From assembly GCA_007125735.1 (NCBI GenBank), contig SLCP01000088.1, forward strand, positions 1 through 16,459: a stretch of DNA of 16,459 bases. The letters are read 5' to 3'. Positions 1 to 7,875 of the stretch are shown here, piece by piece (position 1 is the first letter of the stretch; each line of letters opens with the position of its first letter). Made by a program: the position numbers and the translations under genes. The stretch comes from Coriobacteriia bacterium (GTDB lineage Bacteria > Actinomycetota > Coriobacteriia > Anaerosomatales > SLCP01). The notes beneath the pieces are model-generated. The model had not been told where the DNA came from and ran no database searches. It saw nothing but the letters and a program-made list of their open reading frames with translations.

Positions 1-1
1 C

Positions 2-184
2 CTGGCGGTCGGCGCGATGGCGGCGATGAGCGGCTTGGCCGCCCAAGCATTCACGTACAGTCTGGAGAACAGCAAGTTCTGGTGGCTGAGCATCGGAGTC
101 GGTCTCGCATGCTGGGCTATCGTCAGGCGCAGCGAGGGAGACGTCGCGACCTCGCGGGAGACGAATGGAGCGATCGAGGCATGA
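2..184 (+). CDS. O-antigen ligase/polymerase-like membrane protein, C-terminal fragment
   Basis: The second reading frame is open from the window edge to a TGA at 182-184 and encodes the last 60 residues of a protein whose start lies upstream. The fragment has a hydrophobic segment (around FWWLSIGVGLACWAIV) followed by a charged tail starting RRSEGD. The pattern of a small-residue helix, then SLENSKFWW, then a final membrane helix and a basic/acidic cytoplasmic tail resembles the C-terminus of Wzy/O-antigen-ligase family proteins, which polymerise or ligate lipid-linked polysaccharide at the outer face of the cytoplasmic membrane. Its stop overlaps the ATG of the Wzz-like gene (ATGA at 181-184), so the two are probably translationally coupled, and Wzy with Wzz is a natural functional pair. 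Another polytopic transport protein cannot be excluded from so short a piece. Confidence 0.6.
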   Translation: MAVGAMAAMSGLAAQAFTYSLENSKFWWLSIGVGLACWAIVRRSEGDVATSRETNGAIEA

Positions 185-972
185 GTACAGCACGCGGTAA
201 CGGTTCGTTCGTCTCGGCGCTGCTGAAGCGGTGGCCCATAATCGTGGCAGCGGTGGTAGCCGGCACGCTCGTCGGGGGCGTCATCACCTTCACGGATCGC
301 ACCGAGCCGACGTGGGAGGGTTCGGTGACGTTCCGCTATATACCTCCCGCCGCCGTCACCGCGGCGCCGACGGCCGACACGTTCGTCGCTCTCGCGCTCT
401 CCCCGTCGCTGCAGCAGGCGGTCGCCGAGTCACTGGGCGTCGACCCCGTTGAGATCGTCGACTCGGTCGATGCCGCCATCAGTCCACGGGACCGTACGAT
501 GGTCATCATCCGTGTCGAGGCCCCGTCACCCGAGGCTGCCGCGGAGCGCGTGCAAGCGGTCTTCGACGCGGCCGTCGAAGAGGCGCTCATGCCTGTACAC
601 CGTCACATCGAGTATTGGCAGGACATCCGCCTCGCCGAGTCCGAACGCAAGCTGGAGGCGGCGATCGAGCGTGACGCGCAGCTTCGTCAGCAGATCGAGG
701 AACTGCCCGACGATGCGCTCGACCGCCGTGCCTACGAGGACGCCCTCTTCACGAACGAGATCCGGATCATCGATATCCGCGCATCCATCAACCACGACGA
801 GTTCCTACTCGAAGGCATGGAGGCGACCGTCAGTATCATCGAGGACGCAGCCGTGGTGCCCAAGCGGACGCTCGTCTACGACCTGACGGGCATCTTGCGG
901 GGCGCGCTCGTCGGAGCGTTCGCGGGCGCGCTGGTCGCGGCCGTCGCTGCGCGCAGGGAGTCGTCTCGCTGA
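181..972 (+). CDS. Wzz-like polysaccharide chain-length/co-polymerase protein
   Basis: A 263-residue protein with the Wzz-type layout. A short cytoplasmic N-terminus is followed by a membrane helix (about residues 18-38, beginning WPIIVAAVVAGTLVGG). A large periplasm-side region then includes a charged helical, coiled-coil-prone stretch (about 140-220, rich in E, R, Q). A C-terminal hydrophobic helix (about 238-256, GALVGAFAGALVAAV) ends in an RRESSR tail. Proteins of this family set the length of polysaccharide chains made by a Wzy polymerase. There is no Walker motif or tyrosine-rich tail, so it is not a fused BY-kinase. I chose ATG 181 because it overlaps the upstream stop as ATGA and gives a normal Wzz N-terminus; an in-frame start at 82 would add about 33 charged residues lying inside the upstream gene. 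The family call rests on architecture more than on sequence motifs. Confidence 0.72.
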   Translation: MSTARGNGSFVSALLKRWPIIVAAVVAGTLVGGVITFTDRTEPTWEGSVTFRYIPPAAVTAAPTADTFVALALSPSLQQAVAESLGVDPVEIVDSVDAAISPRDRTMVIIRVEAPSPEAAAERVQAVFDAAVEEALMPVHRHIEYWQDIRLAESERKLEAAIERDAQLRQQIEELPDDALDRRAYEDALFTNEIRIIDIRASINHDEFLLEGMEATVSIIEDAAVVPKRTLVYDLTGILRGALVGAFAGALVAAVAARRESSR

Positions 973-1027
973 GGGGCGGGTCCGGTGTCAGCCGTGACCG
1001 CCGGCACGACGGTGGGCGAGCGGTGGT

Positions 1028-1063
1028 GACCGGTTCGGTAAGGCCCGGTCGCGGTGATATACT
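1028..1063 (+). promoter_or_regulatory. Extended -10 promoter with inverted repeat, for the SpoIID gene
   Basis: TATACT at 1058-1063 is preceded by TG at 1055-1056, giving a TGnTATACT extended -10 element. A weak -35-like TTCGGT lies at 1034-1039 with an 18-nt spacer. A 6-bp inverted repeat, GACCGG (1028-1033) and CCGGTC (1045-1050), brackets the -35 region and could be an operator. The predicted transcript start near 1070 leaves a leader of about 30 nt before the ATG at 1101. The rest of the gap from 973 shows no convincing terminator. Confidence 0.55.
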
Positions 1064-1100
1064 GGTCGGGTCGATCGCAGCGATCAGCGGGAGTCGTAGC

Positions 1101-3368
1101 ATGTTCAGTCGTAGCACACGCCGCAGCAGCGTCCGTCGCATCGTGCGCGTCGTCGGCACCGTGGCACTCACATGTGCCCTTCTCGCGGTATCGGCGGCCT
1201 TGCCTGATCCGGCCACGGCCGCCGTCCCGACCTTCACCTTCCAGGGAAGCGGGTGGGGTCACGGCATCGGGCTCTCTCAGTGGGGGGCCAAGGGCTTCGC
1301 CGAGGCCGGACACGACGGCGAGTGGATCGCACGCTACTACCATCCGGGCACGAGCATCGGGACCGCTGCGTCCAAGACGATGCAGGTCAATCTCGATGCG
1401 GCCGCCAACTACCGGTCGGGCACCTCGGGCTACAACGCCGGCTTCACGCGCGCCTCGTGGAGGGTGCGCCCGGGCTGGACGGGTGGCTCGCTCCGGGTCA
1501 ACGGCACCGATTGGCCGGACGGCACGTATACCCTCGTCGCCAACGGCAACTCTGTTCTGCTGCGCAATCCGAGCGGAACGAACGTGGCCGTGTTCACCGG
1601 TGCAGTCAACGTCAGCACCGTCGGCGGCGGGACGCCGTCGCTCACGCAGGTAGTGGATGCATCGGGCCCGTTCGGCCACACCTACGTACGGTACCGGGGC
1701 TCGATGCGCGTCACGGCGAGCAACGACCGCCTCAAGCTGCTCAACCATGTGGGGATGGAGGACTACCTGCGTGGCGTCGTCCCTCGCGAAAGCCCCGCGT
1801 CCTGGCATATCGAAGCGCTCAAGGCCCAAGCCATCGTCGCCCGCTCCTACGCTCACCGGAGCGGGAACGAGCTCTACTGCACCACGTGGAGCCAGGTCTA
1901 CAACGGTCATTCGCGTGGCTCGAACCGAGCGTCGACCACCGCTCACGAGGAGGTCCGCACGAATCAGGCCATCGACGCGACCGCGAACCGTGTTGTGACC
2001 TACAAAGGGGCGATCGTCCAGACGTTCTTCCACAGCTCGAGCGGCGGCCACACCGCCAACATCGAAGACGTATGGCTCGGCACGGGAGAGCCCTCGTCGA
2101 CTCATCCGTATCGCCGGGGTGTTCCCGATCCCCACGTGGCCGCGGCAGGCTGTCCCAACACGCCGTGGTCCGGTGCGGATGTGAAGACGCTCGACGGGAG
2201 GGCGCTCGCGAACGCGCTGCGCTCGCACTCCGCCGCCAAGGCTCCGTCCGGTGCCGGGACGTCGGTGTGGGTGAGCTCGCTCTACTACCATTTCGGGACA
2301 GCCGGACACGTAAGAACGGTCGATATCACGTGGTCGAACGGTGCGAAGACGACGGGCTTCCCGGGCGCCACGCTGCGTACCGCGCTCGGTCTGAGGTCCA
2401 CTCGGCTGGCGCTGGATTTCCCCCATGAGCGCATCGCGCACAGCGAACGGTACTCGACCTCGGTAGCCATCTCGCAGCGACTGTATCCCGCGGCTGGCTC
2501 GGCGGGTGCGGCAGTCATCGCGGCCGGTGAGGACCACCGGTTCCCCGACGCGCTCACCGCAGCCGGACTTGCTGGCGCGGCGAACGGACCGGTTCTCCTC
2601 ACCCAACAGAACTCGATCTCGTGGGCGGTCCTCAACGAGCTGAGGAGGCTGCAAGTCGGGACCGTGTACCTCGTTGGCGGGACGCAGGCGATCTCGGAAT
2701 CGGTGGAAGAGGCGATCCGCTCGCGCGGCCACAAAGTGGAACGTCTGACGGGCGGCGCTCGCTACGGGAACGATCGCTACGGCACCGCCGCTTCGGTGGC
2801 GATGAAGATCAAGGAACTCGGCGGGTTCGACGGGAGCGTCCTCGTAGCGTCGGGCGAGGGTTGGCCGGACGCGGCTATCGCCGCTTCGATCTCCGCAGGG
2901 ACATCGCGACCGATCGTGCTCGTTTCTGCAGCGAGCACGCCTGAGGGAACGCAGCGTGTCCTAGCGGACCTGGGAGCGACCCAGACGATCGTGTTCGGCG
3001 GGCCGAGCGTGATCTCGGCCAACGCCATCGCAGAACTGAACCCGGCGCCCGCGAGGCGCTTCGGCATGACGGGCGACCGCTACCGGCTTGCGGCCGACGT
3101 GGCGCGGTGGGCGATAGCGAACGAGGGCTATACCATGGACCGGCCCTACATCGCGACCGGCGAGGCGTTCCCCGACTCCGTGACCGGCGGTGTGCTTGCC
3201 GGTGCGACGAGGAACCCACTGCTGTTCGTCACGCGTGAGACCGCGCCGAGCGGTACGACCGTTCTACTTGCGCAGCAGAGGCAGACCGTCGAGCTCCTCC
3301 AGATCCTCGGCGGGCCGGCTGCAGTGGGGCCGGGAGCGATCCATGCGATGGCTGGGGCGCTTCAGTGA
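1101..3368 (+). CDS. Secreted SpoIID/LytB-domain protein with three CWB2 cell-wall-binding repeats
   Basis: A 755-residue exported protein. An arginine-rich N-terminus and hydrophobic core (residues 17-34) form a signal peptide with likely cleavage near residue 40. The GWGHGIGLSQWGA motif lies at residues 51-63, ahead of the SpoIID core at about 210-330. The core contains MEDYLRGVVPRESPASW, EALKAQAIVARSYA and the HSSSGGHT motif. Glu230, in the PRES motif, aligns with the catalytic glutamate of Bacillus SpoIID, which is a lytic transglycosylase acting on amidase-stripped peptidoglycan. Three repeats of about 100 residues (about 445-755) show CWB2 hallmarks: RYxT, A-x-G-x-x-FPDA/S and a VxxVGG/VFGG/LGG turn. 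CWB2 modules anchor proteins non-covalently to anionic wall polymers. The start at ATG 1101 has GGGAG 7-8 nt upstream; a longer in-frame GTG start at 1023 would overlap the promoter. It probably remodels the wall at the surface rather than acting in sporulation. Confidence 0.88.
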   Translation: MFSRSTRRSSVRRIVRVVGTVALTCALLAVSAALPDPATAAVPTFTFQGSGWGHGIGLSQWGAKGFAEAGHDGEWIARYYHPGTSIGTAASKTMQVNLDAAANYRSGTSGYNAGFTRASWRVRPGWTGGSLRVNGTDWPDGTYTLVANGNSVLLRNPSGTNVAVFTGAVNVSTVGGGTPSLTQVVDASGPFGHTYVRYRGSMRVTASNDRLKLLNHVGMEDYLRGVVPRESPASWHIEALKAQAIVARSYAHRSGNELYCTTWSQVYNGHSRGSNRASTTAHEEVRTNQAIDATANRVVTYKGAIVQTFFHSSSGGHTANIEDVWLGTGEPSSTHPYRRGVPDPHVAAAGCPNTPWSGADVKTLDGRALANALRSHSAAKAPSGAGTSVWVSSLYYHFGTAGHVRTVDITWSNGAKTTGFPGATLRTALGLRSTRLALDFPHERIAHSERYSTSVAISQRLYPAAGSAGAAVIAAGEDHRFPDALTAAGLAGAANGPVLLTQQNSISWAVLNELRRLQVGTVYLVGGTQAISESVEEAIRSRGHKVERLTGGARYGNDRYGTAASVAMKIKELGGFDGSVLVASGEGWPDAAIAASISAGTSRPIVLVSAASTPEGTQRVLADLGATQTIVFGGPSVISANAIAELNPAPARRFGMTGDRYRLAADVARWAIANEGYTMDRPYIATGEAFPDSVTGGVLAGATRNPLLFVTRETAPSGTTVLLAQQRQTVELLQILGGPAAVGPGAIHAMAGALQ

Positions 3369-4534
3369 GCCGGAGCTCGGGCAAGGTCTGCATCGTTCAC
3401 TACAACCCATCGAAGTTCCTCACCCGGGTCGACCGCTCGGCACGTGCGCTCGCCGCTGAAGGCTGGGACGTCGTCCTGATCGCGATCAAAGACGACGAGA
3501 CCACGGCCTTCGAGGACCGGGGTGACTACGTCGTCCACCGCGTCACGCTCAAGGCGCGGAGGCTCCCCAAGTGGCCGGTGGTGCGCGTTCTCCGACACGT
3601 GGAGGCTATCTGGCGGACGTTCGCGCGCGCGCACCGTGAGAATGCCGACGTGTACAACCCGCGCGACGCCGAGCCGCTGCTCGTGTCGTGGCTGGCGGCG
3701 AAGCTCAGGCGCGCGCGGCTCGTCTACGACTCCGACGAGCTGTGCCTGGATCGCAACAAGCCGATCACGCGCAAGCGCTGGTGGCGGTTCGCGATGTTTC
3801 GCTACGAGCGCTTCTTCTGCAAGCGGGCCGACGCCGTGATCACGACCGACATCGGTCGTGCGGAGATCATCGCGAGGCGCTACCGGATACCCACACCCGT
3901 CGTGGTCCTGAACGTCCCTGACCGGATCGAGCACGTCGAGCCCGATGAGGAGTTCAGGACCGCGGCACTCAAGGGAGCATCGCGGTTGCTGATCTACCAG
4001 GGAGTGATCATCGAGAACCGCGGGATCCCGGAGCTGATAGAAGCGATGCGCCACATCGACGACTGCGCGCTCGCGATCGTAGGGTACGGGCACCGGCTCG
4101 ACGAATACACGGCACTGCTTGCGGAGTCGGGGCTCACCGACCGCGTCACCTTCTTCGACGCGGTGCCGTTCGCACGCCTCATGCGGTACACGGCAGCGGC
4201 CGATGTCGGCATGATCCCGCTCATCGCGAGCTGTCTGAGCTACAAGTACGCCGCGCCGAACAAGCTCTTCGAGTACATGATGGTCGGCTTGCCGGTGGTG
4301 GTCTCCGATCTTCCCGAGATGGCGCGCGTCGTGAACGAGGAACGGGTCGGCACGCTCATCTCCGATCCCACCGATCCCGCTTCCATCGCCGAGGCCGTGA
4401 CGCGACTGCTCCAGGGTGCGGAGTCGCTCGACGAGATGGGGCGGCGGGCGCGCGGGGCCGCTCTCGAGCGTTACAACTGGGACGTCGAGCGCCTGCGCCT
4501 GCTCGACGTCTACCGGGGTCTGGTACTCCGGTGA
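3365..4534 (+). CDS. GT4-family glycosyltransferase
   Basis: A 389-residue protein with the GT-B two-domain fold. The N-terminal acceptor domain (about 1-175) starts with KVCIVHYNP and contains DVYNPRDAEPLL and LVYDSDELCL. The C-terminal nucleotide-sugar domain (about 195-389) contains LLIYQGVIIENRGIPELIEA, the ADVGMIPL strand and the donor-binding signature NKLFEYMMVGLPVV (Glu303). Retaining GT4 enzymes of this type transfer sugars from NDP- or GDP-donors to lipid-linked or nascent polysaccharide on the cytoplasmic face of the membrane. The first residue of the EX7E pair appears to be Tyr295 rather than Glu, which is common in this subgroup. The GTG start sits in a GTGA overlap with the SpoIID stop, and the 3' end overlaps the next glycosyltransferase in the same way, so all three genes are translated as a unit. 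The sugar specificity cannot be read from sequence. Confidence 0.86.
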   Translation: MSRSSGKVCIVHYNPSKFLTRVDRSARALAAEGWDVVLIAIKDDETTAFEDRGDYVVHRVTLKARRLPKWPVVRVLRHVEAIWRTFARAHRENADVYNPRDAEPLLVSWLAAKLRRARLVYDSDELCLDRNKPITRKRWWRFAMFRYERFFCKRADAVITTDIGRAEIIARRYRIPTPVVVLNVPDRIEHVEPDEEFRTAALKGASRLLIYQGVIIENRGIPELIEAMRHIDDCALAIVGYGHRLDEYTALLAESGLTDRVTFFDAVPFARLMRYTAAADVGMIPLIASCLSYKYAAPNKLFEYMMVGLPVVVSDLPEMARVVNEERVGTLISDPTDPASIAEAVTRLLQGAESLDEMGRRARGAALERYNWDVERLRLLDVYRGLVLR

Positions 4535-5709
4535 AGCGCGGGCTCGACATCGTCATGTTCCTGACGAACGGCCTCGCGTCCGATCCCAGGGTGGAGAAGG
4601 AAGCGGCCGCACTGATCGCTGCGGGCCACCAGGTGACGGTGCTCGCGTGGGACCGCGAGGGTTCGCTCCCGCGCGTGGAGGAGCGCGCGGGCATGCACAT
4701 CGAACGACTCGGACCCGTCTCCGGTCATGGCCGAGGAGTCCGGAGCATCCCTGGCTTTCGCACGTACTGGTCTGCGGCTGCTCGCCGTGCCGTCGAACTG
4801 CGGCCTGACGTACTGCACTGTCACGACCTCGACACCGCCGTGGCGGGACTCAGGGCACGCAAGCGCCTGTCCCGTGCGGGACGCTCTCCTCGGCTCGTAC
4901 TCGACTTCCACGAGCTCTACCGCGAGAGCAACATGATCCCCAAGGGATGGGCGGGACGATCGGTGAGGCTCGCCGTGACCCTCGTCGAGCGGCGGTCGAT
5001 CCCTGCCGCCGACGCCGTACTCGTGGCCAATCCCGGCAGCATCGGGGCGTACGATCGCTACGCGTCGGCCACCGCGTTCCACGTCATAGAGAACGCACCC
5101 GACATCGACCGCTTCGAGCCTCGGGGACCGCTCCGCAAAGAGCCCGGCGAGCCGTTGACGGTAGGCTTCATGGGGCAGAAACGCTACATCGACAGCTTGC
5201 TCGATCTCATCGAGGTCGTGGGCCGCGACGATCGGCTGCGTGCGATTCTCGCCGGCGGGGGAGTGGGTGCCGCGCAGGTGGAAGGGGCGGCGGCCGGCAA
5301 CGACAGGATCGAGGTGTCGGGACGCTTCGTCTACGACGAGTTGCCGGGACTCTACGGTCGCTGCGACGCGATCCATGCCGTGTACGACACCGGTTTGGGT
5401 AACGTGCGGACGCTCTTCCCGGTGAAGGTGATGGAGGCGATGGCCTCGGCGCTCCCGGTCATCGTCGCGAAGGGCACGTGGATCGCAGGCTACGTCGAGG
5501 ATCACGGTATCGGCTACTCGGTTGCTCCAGGAACGGATGAGCTGCACCGCGTGCTCGAAGATATGCTTGGCGACCCCGCGCGTGCGGCTGAGATGGGAGC
5601 GCGTGGCAGGGCGCTGATCGAGGCAGGCTTGAACTGGCACGCCGTGGCGGACAGGCTGGTCGACGTGTACGCTGGGCTCGGGAACAGCCCGAGCGATCGC
5701 CACGGGTAG
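4531..5709 (+). CDS. GT4-family glycosyltransferase
   Basis: A 392-residue GT-B protein. The N-terminal domain begins DIVMFLTNGLASDPRVEKEA, where the SDPRVxxEA pattern is typical of this GT4 subgroup, and carries DVLHCHDLDTAVAG and LVLDFHELYRE. The C-terminal donor domain includes VGFMGQKRYIDSLLDLI, a glycine-rich ILAGGGVG strand and the donor motif FPVKVMEAMASALPVIV with Glu302. It is expected to add a sugar to the same surface glycan as the preceding enzyme. The start is GTG at 4531 in a GTGA overlap with the upstream stop. A 34-nt gap, which includes a change of function, separates it from the phosphorylase, so this is the natural end of the envelope cluster. It shares a fold but little obvious sequence with the preceding gene, so the pair is not a recent duplication. 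Confidence 0.85.
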   Translation: MKRGLDIVMFLTNGLASDPRVEKEAAALIAAGHQVTVLAWDREGSLPRVEERAGMHIERLGPVSGHGRGVRSIPGFRTYWSAAARRAVELRPDVLHCHDLDTAVAGLRARKRLSRAGRSPRLVLDFHELYRESNMIPKGWAGRSVRLAVTLVERRSIPAADAVLVANPGSIGAYDRYASATAFHVIENAPDIDRFEPRGPLRKEPGEPLTVGFMGQKRYIDSLLDLIEVVGRDDRLRAILAGGGVGAAQVEGAAAGNDRIEVSGRFVYDELPGLYGRCDAIHAVYDTGLGNVRTLFPVKVMEAMASALPVIVAKGTWIAGYVEDHGIGYSVAPGTDELHRVLEDMLGDPARAAEMGARGRALIEAGLNWHAVADRLVDVYAGLGNSPSDRHG

Positions 5710-5743
5710 GCCGGCGGGAGTGCGACGGAGGGTGGGTCCAGGC

Positions 5744-6553
5744 ATGAAGCACACGGATCTTGCGATCGATCGCGCCGGCACCGTGCTCGCTTCGGTAGAG
5801 CCGGTCGACGTCGCCCTCGTCTTCGGTTCAGGACTGTCCGCTCTTGCCGATGAGGTCGAGACCGACTTCACCGCGCCGTTCGCGGACCTTCCCGAGTGTC
5901 CCGGGGGCGGGGAGGTCGCCGGTCACGCCGGGCGACTCGTGGTCGGCCGCCTCGCCGGTACGCGTGTCGCCGCGTTCGCGGGACGCGTCCACCGCTACCA
6001 GGGGTTGTCTGCGCGGGAGGCCGCGTGGCCCGTGCGCGTGGCCGCTGCGCTCGGCGCGGGCACCGTCGTCGTGACCAACGCTGCCGGCGGCATCGGGTCG
6101 CGGCTTACGACCGGCGGACTCGTGCTCATCACCGATCACATCAACCTCACGGGTGACAGCCCGCTCGTCGGATGGCCGGGGCCTGCGGGCGGGAACCCGT
6201 TCGTGCCGATGAGCGATGCGTACGACCCGCGCCTGCGCGCGATCGCTGCCGATGTCGCGGGCGAGCTCGGCATCGGGCTGGCCGAGGGAGTCTACGCGGC
6301 GGTCCTCGGCCCCAACTACGAGACACCGGCCGAGGTCCGCGCTCTTGAGACGCTCGGCGCGGACATGGTGGGTATGTCCACCGTTCCCGAGGTGATCGCT
6401 GCGCGTGCGCTCGGCATGCGCGTGCTCGGCATCTCGCTCGTCACCAACGTCGCGGCCGGCGCGCACATCTCGCACGACGAAGTCCTCGCCGCGGGACAGG
6501 CGGCGACCGGTGACCTCGTGCGGCTGCTCCCTGCTATACTTGGGCATCTCTAG
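5744..6553 (+). CDS. punA: Trimeric-type purine nucleoside phosphorylase (6-oxopurine specific)
   Basis: A 269-residue protein matching the trimeric PNP family (human PNP/PunA type), which splits inosine or guanosine with phosphate to a base and ribose-1-phosphate. Motifs in order are the phosphate-loop FGSGLSAL (about residues 28-35), a GRVHRYQG loop, VTNAAGGI, MSDAYD, GPNYETPAEVR, GMSTVPE and SLVTN. Glu193 (in NYET) and Asn235 (in SLVTN) align with human Glu201 and Asn243, which recognise 6-oxopurines. This argues against a plain methylthioadenosine phosphorylase, whose pocket carries aspartates instead. ATG 5744 is preferred: GGAGGG sits at 5727-5732, whereas an upstream in-frame GTG at 5720 has no spaced ribosome site. 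It is followed by genes of S-adenosylhomocysteine and methylthioribose metabolism, so methylthioinosine or inosine is a plausible substrate. Confidence 0.86.
   Translation: MKHTDLAIDRAGTVLASVEPVDVALVFGSGLSALADEVETDFTAPFADLPECPGGGEVAGHAGRLVVGRLAGTRVAAFAGRVHRYQGLSAREAAWPVRVAAALGAGTVVVTNAAGGIGSRLTTGGLVLITDHINLTGDSPLVGWPGPAGGNPFVPMSDAYDPRLRAIAADVAGELGIGLAEGVYAAVLGPNYETPAEVRALETLGADMVGMSTVPEVIAARALGMRVLGISLVTNVAAGAHISHDEVLAAGQAATGDLVRLLPAILGHL
6510..6540 (+). promoter_or_regulatory. Extended -10 promoter inside the phosphorylase end, for ahcY
   Basis: TGCTATACT at 6532-6540 is a textbook extended -10 element (TGnTATACT), the same form as at 1055-1063. The -35 is poor (GTGACC at 6510-6515 with a 19-nt spacer), as is usual for extended -10 promoters. 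The expected start near 6547 leaves a leader of about 70 nt before ahcY, containing the hairpin at 6563-6581. Confidence 0.5.
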
Positions 6554-6562
6554 CCACCACCA

Positions 6563-6581
6563 GCGCATCGTCCGGATGCGC
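6563..6581 (+). promoter_or_regulatory. Leader hairpin upstream of ahcY
   Basis: GCGCATC (6563-6569) pairs perfectly with GATGCGC (6575-6581) around a 5-nt loop in the 62-nt gap between the phosphorylase and S-adenosylhomocysteine hydrolase genes. No T-run follows, so it is not an obvious intrinsic terminator. I could not match the leader to the SAH riboswitch consensus. It may be an mRNA-stabilising or regulatory leader structure. Confidence 0.35.
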
Positions 6582-6615
6582 GTGCACCGTACCCAACCTG
6601 CAGGAAGGACCTCCC

Positions 6616-7875
6616 ATGCGCCATGACGTCCTCGACCTCACCCTTGCCGACGCCGGTAAGGCTCGCATCGAGTGGGCCGACCGCGACATGCCGGTGCTCG
6701 CCTCGATTCGAGAGCGGTTCGAAGCCGAGAAGCCCCTCGAAGGACTGCGCGTCAGCGCGTGCCTCCACGTCACCACCGAGACCGCGAACCTCATGCGCAC
6801 GCTCGCCGCGGGCGGGGCCGACTGTGTGCTCTGCGCCAGCAACCCGCTCTCGACGCAAGATGACGTCGCAGCGGCCCTCGTCGAGCACTACGGAATCCGC
6901 ACGTATGCGATCAAGGGCGAGGACACCGAGACGTACTACGCGCACATCGACGCGGCGATCGACCACCGCCCGCACATCACGATGGATGACGGAGCGGACG
7001 TCGTCGGCCGCATCCACGCCGAGCGACCCGATGTGCTCGAAGACATCATCGGCGGGACCGAGGAGACCACGACCGGCGTCATCCGCCTGAAGGCGATGGC
7101 GGCCGATGGGGCGCTCAAGTACCCGATCGTCTCCGTCAACGACGCCGACACCAAGCACCTCTTCGACAACCGCTACGGTACCGGTCAGTCAACCCTCGAC
7201 GGCGTCATCCGGGCCACCAACCGGCTCATCGCCGGCCGCACCGTGGTCGTCTCCGGCTACGGGTGGTGCGGCCGCGGCGTCGCGATGCGTGCGTCCGGCC
7301 TCGGTGGGAACGTCATCGTCTGCGAGGTAGACCCGCTCCGCGCGCTCGAGGCCGTCATGGACGGCTACCGGGTGATGCCCGCGGTCGAGGCGGCCGCACA
7401 GTGCGACATCTGGGTCACGGTCACCGGTGACATCAACGTCATCGACTCGCCGATGTTCGAGGCGCTCAAAGACGGCGCCATCATCTGCAACTCCGGCCAC
7501 TTCAACGTCGAGATCAACATCGACCACCTTCGCGAGAAGGCCACCGCTGTGCGTGAGGTGCGCCCCCTCGTCGAGGAGTTCACCATGCCCGACGGCCGCC
7601 TCATCTACCTGCTCGCCGATGGCCGGCTCGTCAACCTCGCATGCGCCGAGGGCCATCCTGCGTCCGTCATGGACATGAGCTTCGCGAACCAGGCGCTCTC
7701 CGCCGAGTACATGGCCGCGAACCACGCCTCGCTCACGCCCGGCGTCTATCCGGTGCCGCGCGACATCGACGAGGCGATCGCGGCTCTCAAGCTTGCCACG
7801 ATGGGCGTCGAGATCGACACCCTCACCGAGGAGCAGCAGCGCTACCTCGCCTCGTGGCAGGAGGGGACGGTCTAG
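6616..7875 (+). CDS. ahcY: S-adenosylhomocysteine hydrolase (short archaeal/Thermotoga type)
   Basis: A 419-residue enzyme that cleaves S-adenosylhomocysteine to adenosine and homocysteine using tightly bound NAD, relieving product inhibition of methyltransferases. Motifs: CLHVTTETANL (His51, Thr53, Glu55), SNPLSTQDDVAAAL, GGTEETTTGVIRLKAM, NDADTKHLFDNRYGTGQS (substrate loop), the Rossmann GYGWCGRGVAMRASGLG at about 214-230, the CNSGHFNVEI loop, and GRLVNLACAEGHPASVMDMSF. It lacks both the roughly 40-residue insertion and the C-terminal lysine/tyrosine (HYRY) tail of eukaryotic-type enzymes, ending instead at EEQQRYLASWQEGTV. Thr53 and Glu55 correspond to the human adenine-binding Thr57 and Glu59, so adenosine rather than inosine recognition is retained. 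The ribosome site is GGAAGG at 6603-6608, 7 nt before the ATG. It forms an operon with mtnA, which starts immediately after its stop. Confidence 0.95.
   Translation: MRHDVLDLTLADAGKARIEWADRDMPVLASIRERFEAEKPLEGLRVSACLHVTTETANLMRTLAAGGADCVLCASNPLSTQDDVAAALVEHYGIRTYAIKGEDTETYYAHIDAAIDHRPHITMDDGADVVGRIHAERPDVLEDIIGGTEETTTGVIRLKAMAADGALKYPIVSVNDADTKHLFDNRYGTGQSTLDGVIRATNRLIAGRTVVVSGYGWCGRGVAMRASGLGGNVIVCEVDPLRALEAVMDGYRVMPAVEAAAQCDIWVTVTGDINVIDSPMFEALKDGAIICNSGHFNVEINIDHLREKATAVREVRPLVEEFTMPDGRLIYLLADGRLVNLACAEGHPASVMDMSFANQALSAEYMAANHASLTPGVYPVPRDIDEAIAALKLATMGVEIDTLTEEQQRYLASWQEGTV

Noticed and set aside
82..180. Upstream in-frame start for the Wzz-like protein
   Set aside because: These bases encode the end of the upstream membrane protein in another frame, and the ATGA overlap at 181 gives a natural start.
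876..2732. A 618-residue open frame on the minus strand opposite the SpoIID gene
   Set aside because: Its composition is Arg/Pro/Ala-rich low-information protein with no recognisable motif, the expected by-product of a GC-rich gene on the other strand, which has clear domains.
3365..5709. The two glycosyltransferases as a tandem duplication
   Set aside because: They share the GT4 fold and similar length, but their motif sequences differ throughout, so they are distinct subfamilies rather than recent copies.
6541..6615. SAH riboswitch upstream of ahcY
   Set aside because: The leader is short and I see no match to the conserved core I remember for that riboswitch; only a simple hairpin is present.
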